A stretch of DNA of 34,537 bases from Alcaligenaceae bacterium 429 (GCA_004791645.1 SRSN01000010.1:1-34537), one strand, 5' to 3'. Positions 8,368 to 16,906 are shown, numbered from the stretch's first letter. Notes: a model not told the origin generated them from the sequence alone. Translations and numbers: made by a program.

Positions 8368-11300
8368 TCAAGGTGCTTGGGCGTTTTGCTGCGCCAACCA
8401 CTGGTAGTAGGCAGCCATATCGACTTCTGCCACTTGATTGTCGTCGCGTGTACGCCAATCTGAAAAACGTCGTAAGAAGGCTTCGACTTGATCGCGTATG
8501 TTTTTTCCCAATTCGGGATGGTCTTGTTGATATTGATTATGAGCCGGATGTGACGGCGACTGCACACGCCGGTCACTGTTGAGTAGGTAGCGTTCTAGGG
8601 CAGAGCGTTCATCGTGCAAGATGGGGGTGCTGACGTTAGCGTCATCGGTGTTTAGGTCGTTGAAATTCAGACCTACAGCGCGAGCTTGCCAGAGCATCCA
8701 CATCAACGCGACGCGACTCAGATCGCCCGGTTCAGGCTCAAGTAGATCGTGGCCGCCTCCTATATCAGAGTGAGCACCTATAAACGCTTGCTCTAATCGG
8801 TTCAGATTGCTGGGGACGTCTAGGCTGTATAAGGGGAACATCCAGCGGTGCTCGTTAAGGGCGACGGCATGGGCTACCCAACCCCAAACGGGCGATACAG
8901 ATAAATCGTACAGGTGATTCGCTGATCCTGATAACCCGAACTGGGCAACCGTATCAAACAGGCCCATGAAGCGTGTTTGTATGCACATAGCGAGTAGACC
9001 GCGCTGTGGGTGTTGATACTGAAACCAGCCGTTTTGCGTGTGCTGCACAATCAGGTTGGCAAAGTGTCGGGCCAATGCTGCGCCACGAGAAAAGCCTAGT
9101 ATGTCTATGGGGAGTACGGCTTGCCCTTGTCGCTGGCCGCGTTCGACTAGGTTGAGTAAGTGTGCCCACTGATTTTGGATAATCTGATGCGCTTGGCTGG
9201 CCGTGATGGCATCCCAATCTACGTAGTATGGGTTGCCGGGGCCAGACTGATAAAAGCTTTCTCCGTCATACAGCCTACTTAATAGTTGCACATTACTTTC
9301 GGTGTGTTGGTTCTGGCGTGTGCCGTCAAAGGCAAACAGCACCAAACCGGTGGGGTCAGCATAATGACGAGGTTGCTGCTGTGCATAACCTAAAGCTTGT
9401 AGCCCAGCAATCGGGCCTAAAGGATCCGGCTCTAGGTAATAGCCTTGTTCTGGTAGATAGGTACGGTAGCCATTATGGTGCCAACCCGTGATCGGGTCGG
9501 CGTATTGCCCGGGAAGGCGTAAAGGGAGGTCTACACGGTTTACCAATATCTGAGCCTGACCAAAAGGAGTCAGCTGTGCAGCCCAGACTACCTCGCCATG
9601 CTGATCAGTCATGCTGTGAGGTGCACCCAGCCAATCACTATGTATGTGGTATAGCTCGGTGCTGTGATCAGGTAGATAGCGCAGCATGGCTATAGGCACA
9701 TTGTGTGCATAGATATAACGACGTGATTCGTAAACTGGGGCTGTGGGGCTGATACGGCGTTGTTCTAACTCTAATCGGGTGCTGTTGAAATAGAACGACC
9801 TGCTGTCATTGGGGTAGTGTGCTGCGATGAGCTGCCCAAACGCATTGTGTTCATAGCTGGCCAGCAGATCGTGTTGGTCCCATATCTGTTGTAACTGTCG
9901 TTGTGGGCTGTAGCGTAACGATAAAGTTTTGTTTCCCTGCGGTACTACTGTGGGTAAGCCAGAGGCATCTCGTTCTATGCTACGTATGGCCATAACATTG
10001 GAGTGCCGCAGAGCCCCTTCTTCTGACCAAGCATAGTACGAAGGAGCATCTAGGTTGCGTTGCCAGACTACGGTTTGCTGCTGGTTGTTATACCCAAAGC
10101 CGTAGCGTTCTTGTGACTGTAGAGTAGGTAAAAGATGATGTTCAGCCCGCAGCACGCCAGAGGCGACATGGTAATAGCGTGTGCTGAGGTAATACAGTTT
10201 TTGATCTGAATGCACAGACAACGTGTAGGCTTGCCCTGCTGTGTTGTAGTCCATCTGGGTGATGAGACCATTTGAATAAGCATAACCACCCGGTAGGCTG
10301 CGCAATAACGTGGTGTTGTGGCCTGCGCTGTCTAGCCATGTGATGCCTAGTAGTTGTGGGGTGGCGTCGGCCCAGATGTAGTGCAATTGCCCCCCTTCAG
10401 GCAGAGCATGCTCTTGTAATCTACCTTGCGTATCGTAAACGTAGTTATCTTCAAGCGTAGGCTGTAGTAGGCGGGTGGTTGTGCGGGTCAGCAGGTTACC
10501 CGTTGCGTCGAAGCGCTGATGTTGAGTTTCAGCAGGGTGTTCGATGTGCAGTTGCGTGGGGTGTGGCCACAAAACGTTGGTTTGGCTACGCGCACGATCT
10601 GAACGGTACTGTAACTGCCAGCGCAGAGGGGTAGCATGTCGGTAAACCGTGAGCTGATCGCCATTGGCATGAGTTTGACGTAGCGGTAAGCCCTCTAAAT
10701 CATAAAACCAGCGTGTGGTCCCGCTAAGGGTGCTAGACCACTGTTGCAACTTGCCGGTGTCGTCGTAGTCCAGTTGTAAGCCAGTCCAGCCTGTTTGCCT
10801 AGGTGTGAGCGTTATGCCTTGTGCGTGTTGTTGCAGGTTCAGCGTGTTGATCTGTAATTGCCCTTTTTGTGGGGATGACACCTGTAAATCAGAGGGAGGA
10901 CAGCCAGGGCAAGGCGCCCCAGTAGTGCGAGTTAAGCGCCCTGAGTGGTTGAGGTATTGCTGCTGTTCTCCTGCTTCGCTTTGTATGCGTATAGGGTGCT
11001 CAGCAGAGGCAGGGTAGTGGATAGTGACGGACTGCTGTTGATCTTCTTGTGCCGAACTGATGGCGCGCCCTTGCTGGTCATAGGCCCAATACCGTAAGCG
11101 GTAGAGCTGAGCTGTGGGGCTGTGTTGGATGCTAATGCCCGTTAGTGCAAAGGGGTGGCCGCTTTGATGCTCGGCTTCGTACAAATAATGCAGATTGCGG
11201 CCATCGGGATAGTGCACGCGCTGTAACCGTAGCAACTGAGACGAGGCTGGCTGATCATAATGGTAGGTGATGGTGCCTACAGGGCTATGTAGCTGCTGCA

Positions 11301-11919
11301 GGTAATAATGTGAGCCGTGTTGTAGATAACGTAGTTCCAACTGTGCGTGGTCGGTACGTATTTTATGTAGCTGCGCAGGCCATTGGCTGTTGTCGGGGTA
11401 GTAGTCAAAATAGGTAGCCAGTTCACCATGCTGTATATGCTGCAGTTTGCCTTCTACAAAGGTATAGCTGTCGCCGTTATGGCGGTGCCACGTATAGGTG
11501 TTTGGTTTCTGGTCTATCCGTATGAAGCCAGAGGGTGATGGTTTTTCTGTCAGTATGAGATCAGGCTCGCCAGGTAGTTGCACAACATAGTGCCCTATAG
11601 ACACAGTCAGACTGAGTTCATAGTTGTGCTGCCATTGGGCACCTAGACTGCCCAGAATCAAACCTTGTGCGCTGTAGTAGCGGCCAAAGCCTAGATTGTT
11701 TCTGTGTGGTAGTGCAAAGAGATCCCAGTCATGATGGGTTTTGTTGCCAGTAGCCGTATGTATGGGATTACCCGCTGTAGGATCGGGTAATTGATAAGGT
11801 TGGTTTGAGCTACCTAGTCTGGCATTGCAGTGTTGGTCTGCAGTAGGTGCTTGGCATTGCTGGGCATGCAGTGTTCCCTGCCAGAGAAGCAGTAGGCTGT
11901 ATAACAGTAGACGCAACAT
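8368..11919 (-). CDS. Secreted RHS/YD-repeat protein with DUF2235 phospholipase-like C-terminus
   Basis: A 1183-residue polymorphic-toxin-like protein. The N-terminus is a hydrophobic Sec-type signal peptide ending near LHAQQ (about residue 20). Next comes a DUF6531-like region (DPTAGNPIHTATGNK). Residues from about 100 to 810 hold degenerate YD/RHS repeats that normally fold into a hollow cage. The RHS core boundary ends in YADPTGL (about 852-858), matching the DPxGL site at which RHS proteins release their C-terminal cargo. Residues 859-1183 are a DUF2235 alpha/beta-hydrolase domain as in Tle1 phospholipases: FAFDGT, the nucleophile elbow GFSRG (S944) and AHSDIGGG (D1052). Gln and His are very frequent. 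No immunity-like gene lies in the 119 bases downstream before argS. The signal peptide points to Sec export rather than T6SS loading, which is unusual for Tle1-type cargo. Confidence 0.85.
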   Translation of the reverse strand: MLRLLLYSLLLLWQGTLHAQQCQAPTADQHCNARLGSSNQPYQLPDPTAGNPIHTATGNKTHHDWDLFALPHRNNLGFGRYYSAQGLILGSLGAQWQHNYELSLTVSIGHYVVQLPGEPDLILTEKPSPSGFIRIDQKPNTYTWHRHNGDSYTFVEGKLQHIQHGELATYFDYYPDNSQWPAQLHKIRTDHAQLELRYLQHGSHYYLQQLHSPVGTITYHYDQPASSQLLRLQRVHYPDGRNLHYLYEAEHQSGHPFALTGISIQHSPTAQLYRLRYWAYDQQGRAISSAQEDQQQSVTIHYPASAEHPIRIQSEAGEQQQYLNHSGRLTRTTGAPCPGCPPSDLQVSSPQKGQLQINTLNLQQHAQGITLTPRQTGWTGLQLDYDDTGKLQQWSSTLSGTTRWFYDLEGLPLRQTHANGDQLTVYRHATPLRWQLQYRSDRARSQTNVLWPHPTQLHIEHPAETQHQRFDATGNLLTRTTTRLLQPTLEDNYVYDTQGRLQEHALPEGGQLHYIWADATPQLLGITWLDSAGHNTTLLRSLPGGYAYSNGLITQMDYNTAGQAYTLSVHSDQKLYYLSTRYYHVASGVLRAEHHLLPTLQSQERYGFGYNNQQQTVVWQRNLDAPSYYAWSEEGALRHSNVMAIRSIERDASGLPTVVPQGNKTLSLRYSPQRQLQQIWDQHDLLASYEHNAFGQLIAAHYPNDSRSFYFNSTRLELEQRRISPTAPVYESRRYIYAHNVPIAMLRYLPDHSTELYHIHSDWLGAPHSMTDQHGEVVWAAQLTPFGQAQILVNRVDLPLRLPGQYADPITGWHHNGYRTYLPEQGYYLEPDPLGPIAGLQALGYAQQQPRHYADPTGLVLFAFDGTRQNQHTESNVQLLSRLYDGESFYQSGPGNPYYVDWDAITASQAHQIIQNQWAHLLNLVERGQRQGQAVLPIDILGFSRGAALARHFANLIVQHTQNGWFQYQHPQRGLLAMCIQTRFMGLFDTVAQFGLSGSANHLYDLSVSPVWGWVAHAVALNEHRWMFPLYSLDVPSNLNRLEQAFIGAHSDIGGGHDLLEPEPGDLSRVALMWMLWQARAVGLNFNDLNTDDANVSTPILHDERSALERYLLNSDRRVQSPSHPAHNQYQQDHPELGKNIRDQVEAFLRRFSDWRTRDDNQVAEVDMAAYYQWLAQQNAQAP

Positions 11920-12020
11920 AAGACAGAGCCCTTAGATATAAAAAAGCAGCTTCTATACTGCAATTTTTTGCGCTAAGCGCGTTACCATAGGGGCCGTGAT
12001 GATCTATTGGAGAAAGTGCT

Positions 12021-12371
12021 ATGTTGCTGGTGTTTAGTTCTAAAGCTGCCCCCAACGTCATGATGTTTGCGGAGCATGCATTGCTGGTATTAAAAGCGGC
12101 CGGACGTCCTTACCTTGATGCGCTGCCAGAGCAAGGTGTTATTCCGCATGATCAATTGGCTGCAGCCATTGCTGGTATAGAACGTGCTATGTCATTGGAC
12201 CCTGCTCATCAAGATTCTGAACAAGATGAGGAAGAGGAAAACAACAACAAACACCCTATGCAGTTGCCAGTGAGTTTCAGACAGCGGGCTTTTCCTTTGC
12301 TGGATATGATGCGCCGCTCTGCAGAAGCGGATGTAGATGTGATGTGGGAACCTGCTCATACCGAGTGGTAA
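12021..12371 (+). CDS. DUF1840 family protein
   Basis: A 116-residue cytosolic protein of the DUF1840 family, found mainly in betaproteobacteria. The typical N-terminus (LVFSSKAAPNVMMF) and C-terminal block (FRQRAFPLLDMMRRS) are present, separated by an acidic low-complexity linker (DSEQDEEEENNN). The ATG follows a good GGAGAAAG ribosome site. It is divergent from the RHS gene with about 100 bases between them. No function is known. I considered it as an immunity partner of the RHS protein, but the family is widespread where no such toxin occurs. Confidence 0.85.
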   Translation: MLLVFSSKAAPNVMMFAEHALLVLKAAGRPYLDALPEQGVIPHDQLAAAIAGIERAMSLDPAHQDSEQDEEEENNNKHPMQLPVSFRQRAFPLLDMMRRSAEADVDVMWEPAHTEW

Positions 12372-12382
12372 GCACAGAATGC

Positions 12383-12406
12383 AAAAACGCCCCTGGTAGG
12401 GGCGTT
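12383..12406 (-). terminator. Terminator after leuA
   Basis: A perfect 9-bp stem (12386-12394 with 12398-12406) has a T-run on the minus strand (GTTTTTGC), so it ends the leuA transcript. It may also slow transcription from the convergent DUF1840 gene. Confidence 0.82.
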
Positions 12407-12472
12407 GTAGCGGCACTGCTAGGGTAACTGGCAGGCGCTTATAAGTAGCGTGCGCTAAACAGGATCACTGTA

Positions 12473-14167
12473 TTAAGCGCATTCAGCTTCTGCACGTTTC
12501 GCCAGTTCATGACGATTAACGGCACTCAAGATGGCCTTGAACGTAGATGTCAGGATGTCCTGATGAATACCTACGCCAAAACCACTCTGGTTATCGGCAA
12601 TACGAGTTTCGATATAGGTGGCAGCTTTGGTATCAATGCCACTGCCAATCGCGTGCTCGGTGTAATCCATGACCTTGATAGGCATATCCAAGGCATTGAT
12701 GAAGGCTGCCAAAGCACCGTCACCGGAGCCTTGTAACGAGCGCTCTTCACCGTTTACTTTCACAGTCAGATCAATAGTGACGCGTTGGTTGCCGTCATCA
12801 TCTTTAGGGGCGCTGCTGATGGTGTGTGTGACCAGTCTCCAAGGCCCTTTGGTATCCAAGTACTCGCTTTCGAAAATGCTGTATACCGCTTCTGGCGTGA
12901 CTTCTTTGCCTGTTTCTTCGGTTACGCGCTGAATGGCGCGGCTGAATTCGATCTGCAGACGACGTGGCAATACCAAGCCATGCTCTTGTTCCAGCAAGTA
13001 CGACACGCCACCTTTACCAGACTGGCTGTTGACACGAATAACCGCGTCGTAGCTACGGCCCAAGTCGGCAGGGTCGATTGGCAAGTAAGGAATTTCCCAA
13101 GGCTCATCTGCTTTCTGTAATACAAAGCCTTTTTTGATCGCGTCTTGGTGAGAGCCCGAGAATGCTGTGAACACCAAATCGCCCGCGTACGGGTGACGTG
13201 GGTGTACAGGAATCTGGTTGCATTCTTCTGCGCACAAGCGGATAGCGTCTATGTCAGAGAAGTCTAAGCCTGGGTGCACACCTTGGGTGTACAAGTTCAG
13301 TGCCAAGGTGACCAAACACACGTTACCAGTACGTTCGCCGTTACCAAACAAGCAGCCTTCTACACGATCTGCGCCAGCCATCACGCCGAACTCAGCAGCA
13401 GCAACAGCAGTGCCACGGTCGTTGTGGGGGTGCAAGCTGATCAGAATGCTGTCGCGGCGCGCCAAGTTATTGTGCATCCACTCAATTTGGTCAGCGTATA
13501 AGTTAGGGGTAGTGGCTTCGACGGTAGCAGGCAAGTTCAACACAATAGGATCTGCTGGGCTTGGGTCCCACGCTTCTACTACTGCATTACATACGTCTAA
13601 AGCGACCTCAGGCTCGGTGGTGCTGAACACTTCTGGAGAGTATTCGTAGCGCCATTTAGTGCCAGGTTGAGCCTTAATGGCTTCTTTGATCATTTTTGTG
13701 CCGTTCACCGCCAACTGACGTACTTCATCTTTGCTCATTTTAAAGACGATTTTGCGGAATGCAGGGGCGCAGGCGTTGTACAGGTGGATCATGGCGGTTT
13801 TAGCGCCAGCCATTGCTTCTACTGTACGTTCAATCAAGTCCTGACGGGATTGTGTCAAACAGATAATGGTGACATCGTCAGGAATGCGTTTTTCGTCTAT
13901 CAGTGTACGCACAAAGTCGAAATCAGTTTGCGAGGCAGAAGGAAAGCCTACTTCGATTTCTTTGAAGCCAATGTTGACCAGCATGTCGAAGTAACGCAAT
14001 TTGCGCGCTACGCTCATAGGCTCGATCAGGGATTGGTTACCATCACGCAAGTCAGTAGACATCCAGATAGGCGGAGTCTCGATGCGTTTGGATGGCCAAG
14101 TACGCTCGGAAAAATCGCGGGCGAAAGGTTTAAATGGAATGTATTTTGAAGCGGGATGGGTAATCAT
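12473..14167 (-). CDS. leuA: 2-isopropylmalate synthase (long type)
   Basis: A 564-residue enzyme that condenses acetyl-CoA with 2-oxoisovalerate, the first committed step of leucine synthesis. The DRE-TIM barrel starts with [10 protein letters not shown] (36-45), which carries the catalytic Arg and metal-binding Asp. [10 protein letters not shown] gives the metal-binding His residues, and GNGERTGN follows. The C-terminal part holds the LeuA regulatory (dimer) domain that binds leucine. Length and N-terminus fit the long LeuA type of many beta- and gammaproteobacteria. The ATG follows AGGTG at 5 bases. A structured leader with a leucine-rich peptide lies upstream and probably controls it by attenuation. 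Confidence 0.96.
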   Translation of the reverse strand: MITHPASKYIPFKPFARDFSERTWPSKRIETPPIWMSTDLRDGNQSLIEPMSVARKLRYFDMLVNIGFKEIEVGFPSASQTDFDFVRTLIDEKRIPDDVTIICLTQSRQDLIERTVEAMAGAKTAMIHLYNACAPAFRKIVFKMSKDEVRQLAVNGTKMIKEAIKAQPGTKWRYEYSPEVFSTTEPEVALDVCNAVVEAWDPSPADPIVLNLPATVEATTPNLYADQIEWMHNNLARRDSILISLHPHNDRGTAVAAAEFGVMAGADRVEGCLFGNGERTGNVCLVTLALNLYTQGVHPGLDFSDIDAIRLCAEECNQIPVHPRHPYAGDLVFTAFSGSHQDAIKKGFVLQKADEPWEIPYLPIDPADLGRSYDAVIRVNSQSGKGGVSYLLEQEHGLVLPRRLQIEFSRAIQRVTEETGKEVTPEAVYSIFESEYLDTKGPWRLVTHTISSAPKDDDGNQRVTIDLTVKVNGEERSLQGSGDGALAAFINALDMPIKVMDYTEHAIGSGIDTKAATYIETRIADNQSGFGVGIHQDILTSTFKAILSAVNRHELAKRAEAECA

Positions 14168-14205
14168 TGGTGCACCTGTCAGGCGAAAAAAGCATATAAA
14201 CTTTT

Positions 14206-14244
14206 TGCCGTCACCAGAACCACTACGTCATGCTAATGACGGCA
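14206..14244 (-). promoter_or_regulatory. Alternative hairpins in the leuA leader
   Basis: Two mutually exclusive stems are possible between the leader peptide and leuA. One pairs 14206-14213 with 14237-14244 (8 bp, perfect). The other pairs 14226-14231 with 14236-14241 (6 bp, GCTA loop). On the minus strand the first is followed by AAAAAG and, 16 bases further, by TTTTTT. It is not a textbook terminator but fits a switch affecting elongation or leuA translation. Confidence 0.5.
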
Positions 14245-14275
14245 TATAAACACGTGGCTGAATATTGGCTGCCGA

Positions 14276-14326
14276 ACTACCACTAGGCTCTAGGCCCGGC
14301 AACCGGGCGCTAGTAGTAGTGGTAGT
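14276..14326 (-). promoter_or_regulatory. leuA attenuator stem containing the Leu codons
   Basis: Positions 14317-14326, inside the run of Leu codons, are perfectly complementary over 10 bp to 14276-14285 just after the leader stop. Between them lies a GC-rich hairpin (14294-14299 with 14303-14308, CAA loop). A ribosome stalled at the Leu codons would break the outer stem, which is the hallmark of attenuation. Confidence 0.6.
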
Positions 14327-14430
14327 AGGGTAATCTGGGACAGGGAAATAATTGCACGCACAGCAGCACCGGTGCGACCAGACTGGTCGGCGGAAGCAAT
14401 GCTGAGAGAAATAGTGCGTGCGTTATCCAT
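14290..14430 (-). CDS. Leucine-rich leader peptide upstream of leuA
   Basis: A 46-codon open frame from ATG (14430) to TAG (14290), too short for routine gene calling. Codons 35-40 read Leu-Leu-Pro-Leu-Leu-Leu, all five Leu codons being CTA, followed by a short tail ending APGCRA. Such Leu runs just before a leucine-biosynthesis gene are typical of attenuator leader peptides such as E. coli LeuL. The ATG lies 9 bases after the stop of the preceding membrane-protein gene and has no clear ribosome site, so translation may be coupled to that gene or leaderless. The first 34 residues are longer than needed for a stalling peptide. Confidence 0.68.
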   Translation of the reverse strand: MDNARTISLSIASADQSGRTGAAVRAIISLSQITLLPLLLAPGCRA

Positions 14431-14439
14431 AACTATTAG

Positions 14440-15018
14440 TCAAACATGAAATTCGGCTGATTGCAAGTCATTTGTGGGTGCCGGGGTAGCATTGCGATGC
14501 GTATTCAGCAACGCAGCTTGGCGTTCTACCATACGAATTTTGTCGAACCGGTTATTGCCTAACTCTTGGGCAGCACGTTGTAAGTCACCGATAGTAATAG
14601 GATTACGGCGCTCGGCCCATGTCCAGTGTATGACCTCACAAGCATCGGGTGAGAGTTGTGGCACTAGGGTGTTCAGCGTGCTTTCACTAACGGCGCGTTG
14701 TTGCCACAGTCCGTGGGTGAATACTACAAAGCTGTACAGCATATAGATGATCAGCAGCGTACACAGCAAGCCAATGAACCACCATACATACGTACCGTAG
14801 TGCTGAATGAACGATAAGCCGTCGGTACCCAAAGCGTGCAGGCCGGAGTAGTCGATGGTGTCACCAAAACGTACTAAACGTTGAACCAAGGGCAACCATA
14901 TCAACGCCACCACAAGGACGACGATGATGCTAAGTAGTTTCTGAGGCATAGTCAGGCGCATCAGCGTATTGCGTAGCAGAGCGCGATCGGGGCGTTGGGT
15001 AGCAGAAGCTGTTTTCAT
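14440..15018 (-). CDS. Hypothetical two-span membrane protein
   Basis: A 192-residue protein I do not recognise as a named family. It has two clear membrane spans: about 29-47 (LLSIIVVLVVALIWLPL) and about 78-100 (YVWWFIGLLCTLLIIYMLYS). Between them is a 30-residue loop probably facing the periplasm, and the C-terminal half is soluble and likely cytosolic (about 105-192), with an acidic/basic amphipathic region and no catalytic motif. It lies directly upstream of the leuA leader in the same direction and may share a transcript with leuA. It is divergent from bfd. Confidence 0.72.
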   Translation of the reverse strand: MKTASATQRPDRALLRNTLMRLTMPQKLLSIIVVLVVALIWLPLVQRLVRFGDTIDYSGLHALGTDGLSFIQHYGTYVWWFIGLLCTLLIIYMLYSFVVFTHGLWQQRAVSESTLNTLVPQLSPDACEVIHWTWAERRNPITIGDLQRAAQELGNNRFDKIRMVERQAALLNTHRNATPAPTNDLQSAEFHV

Positions 15019-15184
15019 GGCAACCTAAATGTAAGAATCTGGGAAAGTCTGACAAGCTGGTATTGTTGCAGAAAGCCCGTCATGCCCCCAGTTTTTGGCC
15101 ACCAGAATTGTTGGTTTTAGCCCACTGTAAAAAAGGGCAAATAGTATCCAAATATTAGTAGTTGCGTTTTTTGGAACTGAGGAT

Positions 15185-15203
15185 GATAATGGTTCGCATG
15201 TAT
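15185..15203 (+). promoter_or_regulatory. Possible Fur box at bfd start
   Basis: GATAATGGTTCGCATGTAT resembles the Fur consensus in its left half and shows the central ATG/CAT symmetry, but the right half is poor. It overlaps the bfd start codon, where Fur could block initiation. Fur control of bfd is well known in other proteobacteria. Confidence 0.3.
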
Positions 15204-15479
15204 ATTTGTATATGTAACGCTATTACTGAGCGTCAGGTTAAGGAAGCTGTAGATAATGGTGTTTCCACCATGTCTGATCTACAAGCCCAACTTGGAGTAG
15301 CTACGTGCTGCGGAGCCTGCGCGGACACTGCCGTTGAGTATTTGCCCGGTGGGCAATATGCCAGCGAGGGTTCGATGTTCGCTACGCCAATTGCACGTCA
15401 GCCTGAAACTGTAGAAATGGCCGCAAACGAGTCACAATTGCGCCCAGCTCGCACGGTTTCCTACGCCACCTTGTCCTGA
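15189..15479 (+). CDS. bfd: Bacterioferritin-associated ferredoxin
   Basis: A 96-residue [2Fe-2S] protein that docks on bacterioferritin and supplies electrons to release stored iron. The four ligands fit the Bfd pattern C-x-C-x31-C-x2-C (C7, C9, C41, C44). The start is uncertain: the ATG at 15189 has GAGGA at 5 bases; the ATG at 15198 gives the usual N-terminus MYICICN but is too far from that site; the ATG at 15183 is also possible. The tail beyond residue 60 is longer than in E. coli Bfd (64 residues) and looks unstructured. bfr follows 163 bases downstream behind a terminator. Confidence 0.9.
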   Translation: MVRMYICICNAITERQVKEAVDNGVSTMSDLQAQLGVATCCGACADTAVEYLPGGQYASEGSMFATPIARQPETVEMAANESQLRPARTVSYATLS

Positions 15480-15497
15480 TTCGACTTCGCTCATGCC

Positions 15498-15536
15498 CAT
15501 TCTCAAGCTAAGTGTTTGAGAATGCTTCTCTTTTTT
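15498..15536 (+). terminator. Terminator after bfd
   Basis: A 9-bp stem (15498-15506 with 15516-15524) is followed by CTTCTCTTTTTT. It separates bfd from bfr, which has its own promoter candidate. Confidence 0.75.
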
Positions 15537-15591
15537 GCCTTTTTTCACGCTAATTATTCTGGCTTCAAGCCTCAAGTAATGCTGTCTGGGC

Positions 15592-15600
15592 TGTTATAGT
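15592..15600 (+). promoter_or_regulatory. Extended -10 promoter candidate for bfr
   Basis: TGTTATAGT fits the extended -10 pattern TGnTATAAT with one mismatch, while the -35 region is poor. It sits about 45 bases before the bfr start, leaving room for the ribosome site. Confidence 0.45.
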
Positions 15601-15642
15601 TAGGTCTGTTTGGCTTAACGTAGCTTTCCGGAGGTGAGAAGA

Positions 15643-16116
15643 ATGAAAGGCGATACCAAAGTTATTTATTACCTGAACCAGCAGCTTAAAAATGAGCTGA
15701 CGGCAATTAACCAGTACTTCTTGCATGCCCGCGTGATGAATCATTGGGGCTTTGGCAAGCTGGGGAAAATAGAATACAAAGAGTCCATCGGCGAAATGAA
15801 ACATGCCGATTTGTTGATTGAACGTATTTTGCTGCTGGAAGGTCTACCTAACCTGCAAGATCTGCACAAATTGCGCATTGGCGAAGACGTGCCTGAAATG
15901 CTGGCATGTGATTTGGCTTTGGAAAAAGCCGCTCATGTGACCGTGAAAGAAGGTATGGAATACTGTGAAAGCGTGAGCGATTTCGTTTCTCGCGATTTGC
16001 TGCTAAAAATTCTGGACGACACTGAAGAGCACATCGATTGGCTGGAAACCCAGCTGGAATTGATAGAAAAAGTGGGTGTACAGAACTATTTACAATCACA
16101 AATGGGCGACGAATAA
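15643..16116 (+). CDS. bfr: Bacterioferritin (heme-binding iron store)
   Basis: A 157-residue subunit of the 24-mer bacterioferritin shell, which oxidises Fe(II) and stores ferric mineral. All ferroxidase ligands are present at family numbering: E18, E51, H54 in EMKH, E94, E127 and H130 in [10 protein letters not shown]52, the heme axial ligand at subunit interfaces, is also present, so this is a complete heme-binding, ferroxidase-active subunit. Length matches E. coli Bfr (158). The ATG at 15643 follows a very strong GGAGGTGAG site; an in-frame upstream ATG at 15634 lies inside that site and is unlikely. Confidence 0.97.
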   Translation: MKGDTKVIYYLNQQLKNELTAINQYFLHARVMNHWGFGKLGKIEYKESIGEMKHADLLIERILLLEGLPNLQDLHKLRIGEDVPEMLACDLALEKAAHVTVKEGMEYCESVSDFVSRDLLLKILDDTEEHIDWLETQLELIEKVGVQNYLQSQMGDE

Positions 16117-16137
16117 CGCGCTTTTGTGCTGTCAATA

Positions 16138-16172
16138 TAAAAAACGCTACGTAATGTACGTAGCGTTTTTTT
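16138..16172. terminator. Bidirectional terminator after bfr
   Basis: A 13-bp perfect stem (16141-16153 with 16157-16169) around an ATG loop is flanked by an A-run on the left and a T-run on the right, so it can serve both bfr and the convergent gene that ends at 16199. Confidence 0.9.
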
Positions 16173-16198
16173 GTGTATCTATATCTTACAAAGCCGCA

Positions 16199-16843
16199 TT
16201 ATCGGCTTGGACAGCCTTCAACTTGACCCCATGCGTTGTTGGGGCCGCAGTATTTATTACGGGCATCCCATGAGCAACTAGGGCGTTCAAAGAAGCCTTT
16301 TTGCGAACATGCGGCGAGCTCACGTTGAAACTGTGGAATCCAGTTGCTGTTGCCTCCTACGTTAGGAACAGGGGCAGCAGGTGGGGGTGGGGGGATAGTG
16401 ACATCCACAGGCTGTATCGCTTGTTGTCCTGCGCTGCGACTGCCACCAGAAGGACCTATACGAGCCAAACCTTGCAAACCGCTAGGTGACGTAGCGCCTT
16501 GCTGACGTAAATCCGAAAGCGCGCGGGCAGACAATCTGGTGCTGGCTAGCGCAATAGGTGGATTGTATTGGTCCGCAGTTTTTGCGACGATTTTCCATTC
16601 GAAACCTTCTGGTTCCTCAGGTACGCCCAAACGGCCATTGACCAGAGGCTGGGGAGCAGGGGTGACATACGGCTTGCCATCAGCATCTAGCGTAGGCATG
16701 AGCTGGGCAGCCTCTTCAATCGCCACCATGTTGGGAGCACGTAATGGGCCATTTTCTACTAGCCAGTTACCCATCTGGATACCGCCCCAGACCGAGGCTC
16801 CCAAAGCTAGTAACACAATTGCAAGAATTAAACGCCAGGACAT
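16199..16843 (-). CDS. Hypothetical membrane-anchored protein, Cys-rich C-terminus
   Basis: A 214-residue protein without a recognised function. An N-terminal hydrophobic segment (about 4-28, LILAIVLLALGASVWGG) acts as a signal anchor. The middle is Pro/Gly/Ser-rich and probably disordered (residues 120-160, including PPPPPAAPVP). The final 40 residues hold four cysteines (CSQKGFFERPSC, KYCGPNNAW, GCP) among aromatic residues, which suggests a small disulfide-bonded periplasmic module. It lies 63 bases downstream of prfC in the same direction, behind a hairpin. DsbA, encoded in this window, could form such disulfides; that link is inference. Confidence 0.75.
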   Translation of the reverse strand: MSWRLILAIVLLALGASVWGGIQMGNWLVENGPLRAPNMVAIEEAAQLMPTLDADGKPYVTPAPQPLVNGRLGVPEEPEGFEWKIVAKTADQYNPPIALASTRLSARALSDLRQQGATSPSGLQGLARIGPSGGSRSAGQQAIQPVDVTIPPPPPAAPVPNVGGNSNWIPQFQRELAACSQKGFFERPSCSWDARNKYCGPNNAWGQVEGCPSR

Positions 16844-16870
16844 AGTAAGTGTTCGCTGTGATGGTAGCGG

Positions 16871-16896
16871 CTGGCCCTTTCACAGGAAAGGGCCAG
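16871..16896 (-). terminator. Stem-loop between prfC and downstream gene
   Basis: A perfect 10-bp stem (16871-16880 with 16887-16896) with a 6-base loop lies after the prfC stop. There is no T-run on the minus strand, so it may be a weak terminator or a processing or stability hairpin. Confidence 0.45.
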
Positions 16897-16906
16897 AGCT
16901 TGAAGT

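Noticed and set aside
11935-11963. Promoter-like TTGCAG–17–TATATC upstream of the RHS gene (minus strand)
   Set aside because: Transcription would start about 9 bases before the ATG, cutting off the ribosome site, so it is unlikely to be the working promoter.
12021-12371. DUF1840 gene as immunity gene of the RHS–phospholipase protein
   Set aside because: It is divergent, upstream and belongs to a family common in betaproteobacteria without such toxins.
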